Below, piece by piece: positions 1 through 4,703 of a stretch of 6,189 bases of DNA. This DNA comes from an uncultured Prevotellaceae bacterium. Its GTDB lineage: Bacteria > Bacteroidota > Bacteroidia > Bacteroidales > Muribaculaceae. The stretch covers positions 1-6,189 of the forward strand of contig CALBLR010000141.1 in the NCBI GenBank assembly GCA_937896015.1, written 5' to 3'. The notes beneath the pieces were generated by a model. The model worked only from the letters and a program-made list of their open reading frames with translations. It was not told where the DNA came from and ran no database searches. The position numbers were made by a program, and so were the translations under genes. The number at the start of each line of letters is the position of its first letter. Position 1 is the first letter of the stretch.

Positions 1-268
1 TTGGGCGGCACACAGCAATGAAAGGATGCAAGATAAAGGGTCAGGGTCCAAAATTACGAGTTTAAGTGAAACAATAATGCGCCCATGGGCGCAGCCTGCT
101 CAACGGCACACAGAGCCGCCGCAGGCGCTTTTCCTGCACAAAGTTACAAAATTTTCGCAATATGGCTTACGCCCCCATGCAATTATCGGGAAAGGCAAGC
201 AAAAGCAGGCTCCGCCGCACCGCCCTTGCAGGGGTGGCGCGGCGGAGCCTGGCAAATCGGCATTCAAG
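1..268. other. Intergenic stretch with palindromes, no convincing gene
   Basis: No reading frame here looks coding; the 90-residue frame at 26-298 (+) is low in hydrophobic order and overlaps a terminator hairpin. The stretch holds a perfect 14-bp palindrome GCGCCCATGGGCGC at 79-92 and two minus-strand matches to the Bacteroidetes -7 box TAnnTTTG: TAACTTTG (146 to 139) and TAATTTTG (56 to 49). Neither has a well-spaced TTG upstream box. They could drive a leftward gene lying beyond the window edge, but this cannot be decided here. Confidence 0.5.
206..251 (-). terminator. Hairpin terminator of the small membrane protein gene
   Basis: A 13-bp perfect stem (206-218 with 239-251) continues inward to a TGCA loop at 227-230 through one A/C mismatch on the plus strand. 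That mismatch becomes a G-U pair in minus-strand RNA, so the hairpin is fully paired only in the leftward transcript. It lies 17 bases past the stop of the leftward gene at 269-508. The following minus-strand tract is only moderately T-rich (CTGCTTTTGCTT), so termination may be incomplete. Confidence 0.6.
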
Positions 269-508
269 CTACTTGGTGATAACGTGGCGGATGATTAAAT
301 AGCCGCCCACCACCTGCAGCAGCATGCCAGGCAGGCCTATGCGGAAGTCTTGCGCGGCAGCGGCAAAGCTGCCCGTCAGTGCCCATTCGCCAAGTGTGCC
401 CGCCACCTGATAGGTGAGCACCACGGCCAGCATGATGGGAATCGTCACGGTGTGGCTGCGGCGTGCGGCATAGCCTGCGGCCAGCGTCAGTCTAATTCTT
501 CTTAGCAT
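269..508 (-). CDS. Small two-helix membrane protein, function unknown
   Basis: The 79-residue product has a basic N-terminus (R3, R4, R6, R16, R17) and two likely membrane segments, about residues 20-40 and 57-77. They are joined by a loop containing GEWALTG and QDFRIGLPGM. By the positive-inside tendency both termini would be cytoplasmic. The second segment ends GGYLIIRHV, which loosely recalls the last helix of longer bacterial membrane transport components; I cannot name a family, and the resemblance is from memory only. The ATG at 508 is favoured because a promoter (575-607) lies about 60 bases upstream, a GAAAG purine stretch precedes it, and the same frame is closed by a stop at 527-529. 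A hairpin terminator follows directly. It therefore appears to be a complete monocistronic gene rather than a decayed fragment, though a truncated end of a larger protein is possible. Confidence 0.65.
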   Translation of the reverse strand: MLRRIRLTLAAGYAARRSHTVTIPIMLAVVLTYQVAGTLGEWALTGSFAAAAQDFRIGLPGMLLQVVGGYLIIRHVITK

Positions 509-574
509 ATTTAAATAACCACTTTCTTATGTAAGTAAATTTTGAGATTGTAAAATTAGCGGCTAAATTCCAGA

Positions 575-607
575 CAAACTTACACAAATCACGGCATAAG
601 TTACCAA
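575..607 (-). promoter_or_regulatory. Bacteroidetes-type promoter for the small membrane gene
   Basis: On the minus strand the -7 box TAAGTTTG (582 to 575) matches TAnnTTTG exactly. A TTG at 607 to 605 lies 22 bases upstream, close to the 19-21 typical of Bacteroidetes sigma-ABfr promoters. Transcription would begin near 568, giving a leader of about 60 bases. A-tracts (T-tracts on the plus strand at 625-649) sit just upstream in the position of an UP element. Confidence 0.55.
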
Positions 608-624
608 TTTCACGCCACGATGTG

Positions 625-649
625 TTTTTTCGATTTTTTCGATTTTTTT
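625..649. repeat. Nine-base T-tract tandem repeat between divergent promoters
   Basis: The unit TTTTTTCGA is repeated about 2.8 times (625-633, 634-642, then seven T). The nine-base phasing is close to one helical turn, so the tract may bend DNA. It lies between the leftward promoter (575-607) and the rightward promoter (669-700). Confidence 0.6.
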
Positions 650-668
650 GGCCTATGACTTAAAACTT

Positions 669-700
669 TTTGGCGGAGTGGAATTATTGTGATATATTTG
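669..700 (+). promoter_or_regulatory. Consensus promoter for the 499-residue exported protein
   Basis: TTTG at 669-672 and TATATTTG at 693-700 are separated by 20 bases, a full match to the Bacteroidetes -33/-7 consensus (TTTG, 19-21 bases, TAnnTTTG). Transcription would start near 707. The next gene on this strand begins at 922, so the leader would be about 215 bases long. Confidence 0.65.
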
Positions 701-706
701 CCGCTG

Positions 707-921
707 GAAAAAAGAGAGTATGGTATCGGTTGACCGTCAACACACAAAGCACACAAGAACCGTTGGCCTCGATTGAATACCCCACAACAAGACAAAGACA
801 ACATCGTGACTGTTCCCTCAGCAGCATGCGGCACAATCATCCCCCGGTTTGCAAAGCGCTGCCAAAGGCACAAATATTCATTTAACACAAAACATTAACT
901 ATTAAAAACTTTACTCAAGTT
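707..921 (+). other. Probable long 5' leader of the 922-2421 gene
   Basis: About 215 bases lie between the inferred start site and the ATG, with no second TAnnTTTG box that would shorten it. No known riboswitch is recognised. An 18-codon frame begins at ATG 720 (MVSVDRQHTK, ending TGA) but has no sign of being real. The last 40 bases are A-rich and lack a strong Shine-Dalgarno, as is usual in Bacteroidetes. Confidence 0.35.
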
Positions 922-2421
922 ATGAAAAGGATCTTATTCGTTATGTGCATCGCCCTGGCAGCGCTGGGCATGATGCAGGCAAAAACCATCACGGGCAGCT
1001 TTGCCTGGCAGAAAATCGCCAACCAAGGCTCGTTCAGATTTACACAAACCTCTATTCCTGTGACTATCACCATCGACGAAGACGCCAAGACGGTGAGCAT
1101 CGACAACATGTTTGGCTACCGCGGCATGCCGCTCAAGGGCACCTACACCGAAAGCAGCGGAGCGGTGAAGTTCACCTTCGACAAGGCGCAGAAAGTGGCC
1201 TACGACCCGTCGGGGCAAGACAAGTATGGGCTCTACACGGCCTATGAGTCGTCGTATGGCGCCACATATTACATTAATACGGGCGTGAATGATGACATAA
1301 AGGCCACGCTGGCCAGCGACGGCAAGAGCCTTGCATTCAGCAAAGACCTGGGCCTGCTGAACATGACAATGGGCGGAAGCCAGGCCACAGTGTTCTTCGG
1401 CGGATGCTCGATTGCGCTCGACACGCAGCTGTTCAGCGACCCCCACGACATCGACATCTTCATCGACAACCAGACCACGGGCATCGTGAAATTCCAAGAT
1501 GAGACGGGCGCCGCACGGGAGAAAGTGGTGGCCGTGCAAAAGGCGTTTTTCAACGGCGAGGGCTATGAGGGCATGCTGCGCCCCTACGAGCCTGAGGCTG
1601 TGGCGCAGGACTATGTGGTGAACCCGTGCCAGTCGAAGACGGCCGCCACGTTCACCGGTCTCGATGATGCCACAAAGGCGGCTATGCAGAGTGCGGGCTA
1701 CGACACTGACTGGATTACAGCCAACACCACTTGGCGCGGCTACGGCTATGAGGCGTCGCTCAACACCACCGACGACTTTCAGGCCGAACTGGCACGCTGG
1801 ACAAGCGAGCAGAATGTGATGATTACACGCACCGCGCCCAACATGAGCGACGCCTCCGACATAGGCCAAGGCTGGATTGTGCCCAACGCCACCACGCTGC
1901 GCGCAGGCTGGGAACTGTATGACGAGCGCGAGGTGGAAGCGGGCGTCAAGGCAAAGTGCGGCCTGCACTTCAAGGACGTGATTCCGGTGAGCACGGCGCT
2001 GAGCAGTTTTGACGTGGACTATGTGATTTACTGGTATGGCAAGGTGAAGAGCGACATGGTGGGCCAGATTCCGCAAGGCGACACGCGCAACAGCAGCTTT
2101 GTGCAAGTAGGCGACGACTGGTACTACTACGCCCTGCCCAGCAGCAACGACATATATGTGGCCACCTCGCAGATGAACTACACGGCAGGCACAAGCGGCG
2201 ACCCAACCTACCGCCACCCAGCAGGCTACCACCTGAACGCACACTTCGACGTGGACAATGTGTCGACAGGCCTTGACCAAAACCTGGCCGGCAAGCAAGT
2301 GGTGTCGACGCGCTACTACAACCTGCAGGGCATTGAAAGCCCGATGCCGTTTAGCGGATTCAACCTGATGCGCATCGTCTACAGCGACGGCACAAGCAAG
2401 GTGACCAAGATTTCACGGTAA
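922..2421 (+). CDS. Exported protein of unknown function with sorting-like tail
   Basis: The 499-residue product starts with a signal peptide (MKRILFVMCIALAALGMMQA, cleavage likely after A20). The mature protein is rich in Thr, Asp, Tyr and Gly and looks beta-rich, as expected of a surface or outer-membrane-associated protein. Early segments such as SIPVTITIDEDAKTVSIDN (about 44-62) read as paired beta strands. Around residues 290-450 there are many aromatic stretches (WYYYALP, YVIYWYGK). The last 45 residues contain VVSTRYYNLQG, a Pro/Gly turn and a final DGTSKVTKISR. This is the pattern of C-terminal tails on many secreted Bacteroidales proteins, resembling type IX secretion sorting domains. 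I recognise no enzymatic motif and no named family. The ATG at 922 is fixed by the signal peptide. The gene has its own consensus promoter and is followed by a hairpin repeat rather than by a downstream operon partner. Confidence 0.85.
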   Translation: MKRILFVMCIALAALGMMQAKTITGSFAWQKIANQGSFRFTQTSIPVTITIDEDAKTVSIDNMFGYRGMPLKGTYTESSGAVKFTFDKAQKVAYDPSGQDKYGLYTAYESSYGATYYINTGVNDDIKATLASDGKSLAFSKDLGLLNMTMGGSQATVFFGGCSIALDTQLFSDPHDIDIFIDNQTTGIVKFQDETGAAREKVVAVQKAFFNGEGYEGMLRPYEPEAVAQDYVVNPCQSKTAATFTGLDDATKAAMQSAGYDTDWITANTTWRGYGYEASLNTTDDFQAELARWTSEQNVMITRTAPNMSDASDIGQGWIVPNATTLRAGWELYDEREVEAGVKAKCGLHFKDVIPVSTALSSFDVDYVIYWYGKVKSDMVGQIPQGDTRNSSFVQVGDDWYYYALPSSNDIYVATSQMNYTAGTSGDPTYRHPAGYHLNAHFDVDNVSTGLDQNLAGKQVVSTRYYNLQGIESPMPFSGFNLMRIVYSDGTSKVTKISR

Positions 2422-2422
2422 G

Positions 2423-2545
2423 GTTTAAGGTTGAAAGATTAAAGTTGATGGTTGAGTGAGGTGGTCGGAAGTCATCCAGGAGTAAGCAGCTCCAACTGCT
2501 GCCCTCAAGTATTTCAACTTTCAACCTTAATCTTTCAACCTTAAC
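2423..2545. repeat. Long-armed hairpin repeat after the 499-residue gene
   Basis: The left arm (2423-2448) and right arm (2521-2545) are inverted copies matching over about 25 bases with one indel and one mismatch. The core TTAAGGTTGAAAGATTAA (2425-2442 with 2527-2544) is perfect. The arms themselves repeat a GGTTGAAAGATTAA-like unit. The 72-base interior holds a smaller hairpin (AGCAG/CTGCT around 2486-2500) and TTGAG/CTCAA (2452-2456, 2504-2508). There is no T-run, so it is not a classical terminator. Such TTGAAAG-type arms are, from memory, common as dispersed intergenic repeats in Prevotella and relatives. It starts two bases after the stop codon. Confidence 0.7.
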
Positions 2546-2587
2546 AGAGACAGAAATGGTAGTTTTGCGCTTTGTGGCATCGTGGAG

Positions 2588-2620
2588 TTTGGCGGGTTGA
2601 CGATAAAATGGTTATCTTTG
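2588..2620 (+). promoter_or_regulatory. Consensus promoter for the 183-residue exported protein
   Basis: TTTG (2588-2591) and TATCTTTG (2613-2620) are 21 bases apart, a full match to the Bacteroidetes consensus. The inferred start near 2627 leaves a leader of about 35 bases. This placement excludes the in-frame ATG at 2572 as a translation start. A second -7-like box, TAGTTTTG (2560-2567), lies upstream without a good -33 partner. Confidence 0.7.
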
Positions 2621-2661
2621 AGCAATTTATTACCTCAACCCATAAAAAAGGAAACAAACCA

Positions 2662-3213
2662 ATGATGATGAAACGCATCCTCGGCCTGACGGCTGCCGCA
2701 TTACTGCTCGGGCAGCTCACAGCCACAGCACAGCGCTCCACCAGGCGCTCCGCCCCCCGCAAGGCAGCCACCACTGCAGTAGCCACCACACCCGCGCCCG
2801 CCCACCTAATGACGGCCAAGGGCGTTGGTCCAGTGGCTATTGGCGTAAAAGTAGGCTCGCTGCCCAAGACGGCCGACGGGCTCTATGACCACATAGCAGT
2901 CACCAGCGAATACAATCCCGTGGAGCAAGACACCACCACAACGGCCTCGTTCACACTGGCCGGCAAGGAGGTGCTGAACGCAACCATCGACAGCGACGGC
3001 AAAATCGCCTGCATCAGCACCGAGTCGGCACTGGTGGGCGTGAAGGTGGGCACTGCCTACTTCAAGCCCGGCATGGCCTTGGCACAACTGCGCCGCGCCA
3101 AAGGCGTGCGCCGCGACCCCAACGGCGTGTATGCCGCCGTGTATGGCAGCATACAATTCGACGGCAACGCCGCCGGCCGCATCCATGCCATCTCTGTAGG
3201 CTCGCCGTGGTAA
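2662..3213 (+). CDS. Exported protein of unknown function, 183 residues
   Basis: Translation probably starts at one of three consecutive ATGs (2662, 2665, 2668). An AAAAAAGGAAA purine run lies about 10 bases upstream, and the promoter at 2588-2620 rules out the longer frame from 2572. Residues 1-23 form a signal peptide (MMMKRIL, hydrophobic core LTAAALLLG, cleavage near TATA|Q). No lipobox cysteine follows. A basic Ser/Arg stretch (RSTRRSAPRK) and a Thr/Ala/Pro linker (about 36-47) lead to one domain from about 50 to the end. That domain begins KGVGPVAIGVKVGSLP and has IDSDGKIACI and GVKVGTAYFKPGM segments, with a closing GSIQF strand. The order 'GVG-I-G, then DG-I-I, then VKVGT' loosely recalls DUF1131-type periplasmic lipoproteins (YfeY-like), but this is a weak resemblance from memory. 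Function is unknown. The gene is monocistronic, between its own promoter and a shared terminator. Confidence 0.8.
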   Translation: MMMKRILGLTAAALLLGQLTATAQRSTRRSAPRKAATTAVATTPAPAHLMTAKGVGPVAIGVKVGSLPKTADGLYDHIAVTSEYNPVEQDTTTTASFTLAGKEVLNATIDSDGKIACISTESALVGVKVGTAYFKPGMALAQLRRAKGVRRDPNGVYAAVYGSIQFDGNAAGRIHAISVGSPW

Positions 3214-3234
3214 CAGCCCACCGCACACCGGTAT

Positions 3235-3287
3235 AAAAAAAAACATCGGGGCCAGACTTTTCGGTCTGACCCCGATGCGTTTTTTTT
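3235..3287. terminator. Bidirectional terminator between convergent genes
   Basis: A 14-bp stem (3244-3257 with 3264-3277) with a six-base loop is flanked by nine A residues (3235-3243) and eight T residues (3280-3287). It therefore has a U-tract in either direction. It sits 22 bases past the stop of the rightward 2662-3213 gene and downstream of leftward hsp20. The single C/A mismatch (3252/3269) on the plus strand becomes a G-U pair on the minus strand, where the U-tract also abuts the stem directly. The hairpin should be stronger for hsp20 transcripts. Confidence 0.92.
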
Positions 3288-3408
3288 CACAATAAACCTA
3301 AATCTAAACTACTACTCTTTGTTGGTGCGTATTAACGTGCTTTTCATAGCGGTTAGCAATTATACCAATATATACACTTATGAATCATTGTTGCTTTTTC
3401 AGGCGGCA

Positions 3409-3837
3409 TCACTTGACGTCGATGACCTTTTGGGCCTTCTTGAGCTGCTCCTGTGAAACCTTTGGCAGAACCACGTTGAGCACGCCATTGTTGACGCTGG
3501 CCTCAATCTTCTCCTTGTCGACATCATCGGGCAGGATTAGAGCCTGATGGAACTGAGTGTAAGAGAATTCGCGGCGCAGATAGTGAGCCTCCTTGTCTTT
3601 CTCTTCCTTCTTGTCTTTCTTCTCAAATGCTATCACAAGGTTTTCATCCTCATCGAGGCTAACCTTGAAGTCTTCTTTGGTCATGCCCGGAGCTGCAACC
3701 TCAACGTCATATTCATTATCTTTTTCAATCACATTGATGGCCGGTGCTGTGGCGTTGGCCTTGGGCAGATAGTCGGTATCAAAGAAATCATTGAATACAT
3801 CGGGTAACCAAGTCTGATTATTTCTGCGAGTGATCAT
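3409..3837 (-). CDS. hsp20: Hsp20/alpha-crystallin small heat-shock protein
   Basis: The 142-residue product is an ATP-independent cytoplasmic chaperone that holds unfolding proteins for later refolding by DnaK/ClpB; the length is normal for the family. It has an N-terminal arm (1-32, with WLPDVFNDFF) and then the alpha-crystallin domain (about 33-126). The domain opens PAINVIEKDNEYDVEVAAPG, carries the charged loop KKDKKEEKDKE (73-83), and contains the conserved NGVL (117-120) followed by VVLPK. A short C-terminal extension ends in I-D-V (139-141), the I-x-I/V motif that docks on neighbouring subunits in oligomers. The start is well supported: TAGGAGA lies nine bases before the ATG, an unusually good Shine-Dalgarno for this phylum. 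No chaperone partner is adjacent. The SD can pair with an upstream CUUUU, suggesting heat control of translation. Identification is confident; regulation is inferred. Confidence 0.97.
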   Translation of the reverse strand: MITRRNNQTWLPDVFNDFFDTDYLPKANATAPAINVIEKDNEYDVEVAAPGMTKEDFKVSLDEDENLVIAFEKKDKKEEKDKEAHYLRREFSYTQFHQALILPDDVDKEKIEASVNNGVLNVVLPKVSQEQLKKAQKVIDVK

Positions 3838-3843
3838 AATTTT

Positions 3844-3865
3844 AATCTCCTATATTTAAAAGTCC
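3844..3865 (-). promoter_or_regulatory. Candidate fourU-like RNA thermometer over the hsp20 SD
   Basis: In the hsp20 leader, CUUUU (3862 to 3858) can pair with the Shine-Dalgarno AGGAG (3851 to 3847) across a six-base AAAUAU loop. The pairs are C-G, U-A, U-G, U-G, U-A, which is the arrangement of fourU thermometers. Two G-U pairs can be added outside an A/A mismatch. The stem is short and weak, as expected of a switch that opens with heat, but motifs this short also occur by chance. Confidence 0.35.
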
Positions 3866-4103
3866 TTTTTTATCAATTTCTCTTGAACGCTGCCCACTCG
3901 GTGTGAACCGCGTTCGCCTATAGGCTTTAGCAAATGCTGTGCCATGGCATGCCGGCGGCGATTTTCTGCAATTTTGTCCACCATAGCGACAAAATGTAGC
4001 CAACCCACCCCATCCTGCCTACAAATCATGACAAAACTACCACTTCGGGCACACATTGGGCACCGTCCACGAAAAAGGGGTTGAACATGGGGATGCACCA
4101 ATT
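3866..4103. other. Non-coding stretch upstream of hsp20
   Basis: No gene is supported. It contains small perfect palindromes, GCCTATAGGC (3916-3925), GCCATGGC (3941-3948) and GGCATGCC (3946-3953). It also has the imperfect hsp20 promoter candidate and an ACTTCGGGCAC stretch (4042-4052) that resembles the GTGCCGAAGGCAC motif of the neighbouring inverted-repeat element, read on the other strand. The element may therefore extend, degenerately, further left than 4104. Confidence 0.4.
3990..4025 (-). promoter_or_regulatory. Possible hsp20 promoter
   Basis: On the minus strand TACATTTTG (3998 to 3990) is one base longer than TAnnTTTG, and a TTTG (4025 to 4022) lies 23 bases upstream. No better box is found between here and the hsp20 start, so the leader would be about 145 bases. 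The match is imperfect and the spacing slightly long. Confidence 0.3.
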
Positions 4104-4478
4104 GGACGCAGCATGCCGAAAGCACTGAAAAAGCAGCAATTCTAATGGGATATGAATGTGCCGAAGGCACATATCTGTCAATAGCCCCAGACTTTCGAAC
4201 ACAAGCGAATGCGCAGTGCGAGTTGTCGGGGGTAAGCATCACGCCCACATAGCGCGTGCCGAAGGTACGCTTCACTGTTTGCTGTCGAAGGAGCGTACCT
4301 TCGGCACGCATTTTTTTGAGCTGATCTTACCCCCCGGCAAGGCGCGCTTAAATCAGCACGCCAAAGTCGGGGGGCTATCGAGAGCAGTGTGCCTTCGGCA
4401 CACCTCACGGAAAGCCTTAGCTACCCGCCAACTTGCCAAATTTGCGATTTTTTTCAGTGCTCCCGGCATGCCACGCCC
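4104..4478. repeat. Large mirrored inverted-repeat element, about 375 bp
   Basis: Five blocks recur in reverse complement and in mirrored order. The ends 4104-4132 and 4450-4478 match at 24 of 29 bases (GGxCGxxGCATGCCG, AGCACTGAAAAA). TGTGCCGAAGGCACA at 4157-4171 matches 4388-4402 exactly. ATAGCCCC-xGACTTT at 4181-4195 matches 4363-4378. TCGGGGGTAAGCATCA at 4226-4241 matches 4322-4337 with small indels. GCGTGCCGAAGGTACGCT at 4254-4271 matches 4292-4309 exactly around a 20-base loop. Sequence between blocks has diverged. Several blocks are also short hairpins themselves, with a GAA or TTC loop. No transposase or clear target duplication is seen. It lies between hsp20 and tRNA-Val. It may be a MITE-like or REP-like dispersed element, or two head-to-head copies of a shorter repeat. 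Confidence 0.75.
4254..4317 (+). terminator. Terminator-like hairpin at the centre of the element
   Basis: An 18-bp perfect stem (4254-4271 with 4292-4309), extendable by a G-U and a C-G pair, is followed by seven T residues at 4311-4317. Structurally this is a strong rightward intrinsic terminator, but no rightward gene precedes it. It is more likely part of the repeat element, or it may insulate hsp20 and the tRNA region from antisense transcription. Confidence 0.5.
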
Positions 4479-4537
4479 ATACATTAATTCGCTGTACTTC
4501 AGATATTTAAATCGAGAAATTTCTAAAGAATGGCATT

Positions 4538-4571
4538 AAAAAAAGCCCCGAGGCAGTCGCCTCGGGGCTTT
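4538..4571 (-). terminator. Intrinsic terminator of tRNA-Val
   Basis: A perfect 13-bp stem (4542-4554 with 4559-4571), containing GCCCCGAGGC and a four-base loop, is followed on the minus strand by seven U residues (from 4544 to 4538, partly within the stem base). It starts four bases beyond the encoded CCA of the leftward tRNA. Confidence 0.93.
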
Positions 4572-4574
4572 GAG

Positions 4575-4652
4575 TGGTAGAGACGAGGGGAATCGAACCC
4601 ATGACCTCTGCAATGTGACTGCAGCGCTCTGAACCAGCTGAGCTACGCCTCT
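4575..4652 (-). tRNA. tRNA-Val, anticodon CAC, CCA encoded
   Basis: The 78-base cloverleaf has a seven-pair acceptor stem AGAGGCG/CGTCTCT (one G-U), a four-pair D stem GCTC/GAGC, and anticodon stem CTGCA/TGCAG with loop GTCACAT. The anticodon is therefore CAC (4617-4615), reading the valine codon GUG. The five-base variable loop AGGTC is followed by the T arm ATGGG-TTCGATT-CCCCT. Discriminator A and CCA are encoded. The T stem has a U-C mismatch at its second pair (positions 50/64), and the molecule starts with A rather than the usual G. It is a single-gene unit with its own promoter and terminator. GUG is used heavily in the neighbouring protein genes. Confidence 0.93.
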
Positions 4653-4671
4653 GTGTTTTTGTTTTACACTG

Positions 4672-4703
4672 CAAAAGTATAAAAAATTTGGCAATGCGGC
4701 AAC
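4672..4703 (-). promoter_or_regulatory. Promoter of tRNA-Val
   Basis: On the minus strand TACTTTTG (4679 to 4672) matches TAnnTTTG exactly, and GTTG (4703 to 4700) lies 20 bases upstream. The inferred start near 4665 leaves about a dozen leader bases before the mature tRNA 5' end at 4652. Confidence 0.65.

Noticed and set aside
26..298. Plus-strand frame of 90 codons at the left edge
   Set aside because: It overlaps the terminator hairpin and the end of the small membrane gene, and its composition is not protein-like.
934..2298. Long minus-strand frame of 454 codons antisense to the exported protein gene
   Set aside because: Its product is a His/Val/Ala/Cys-rich string typical of the shadow of a gene with GC-rich third positions. 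The plus-strand frame has a signal peptide, a promoter and a normal composition.
2572..2661. Earlier in-frame ATG for the 183-residue protein
   Set aside because: It would place 30 polar residues before the signal peptide, and it lies upstream of the inferred transcription start.
3866..3960. CIRCE (HrcA) operator upstream of hsp20
   Set aside because: No TTAGCACTC-N9-GAGTGCTAA match. A GAACGC/GCGTTC pair is present but too short to mean anything.
4104..4478. CRISPR array
   Set aside because: The repeats are inverted rather than direct, with no regular spacers and no cas genes.
4156..4539. Plus-strand frame of 127 codons in the inverted-repeat element
   Set aside because: It runs through both arms of the inverted repeat and the tRNA terminator, and has an Arg/His/Cys-rich product without domain-like order. 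The minus-strand frames at 3856-4311 and 4178-4408 fail for the same reason.
4478..4574. Integration site at the tRNA 3' end
   Set aside because: No duplicated tRNA 3' end, integrase gene or other island marker is present, and the native terminator directly follows the tRNA.
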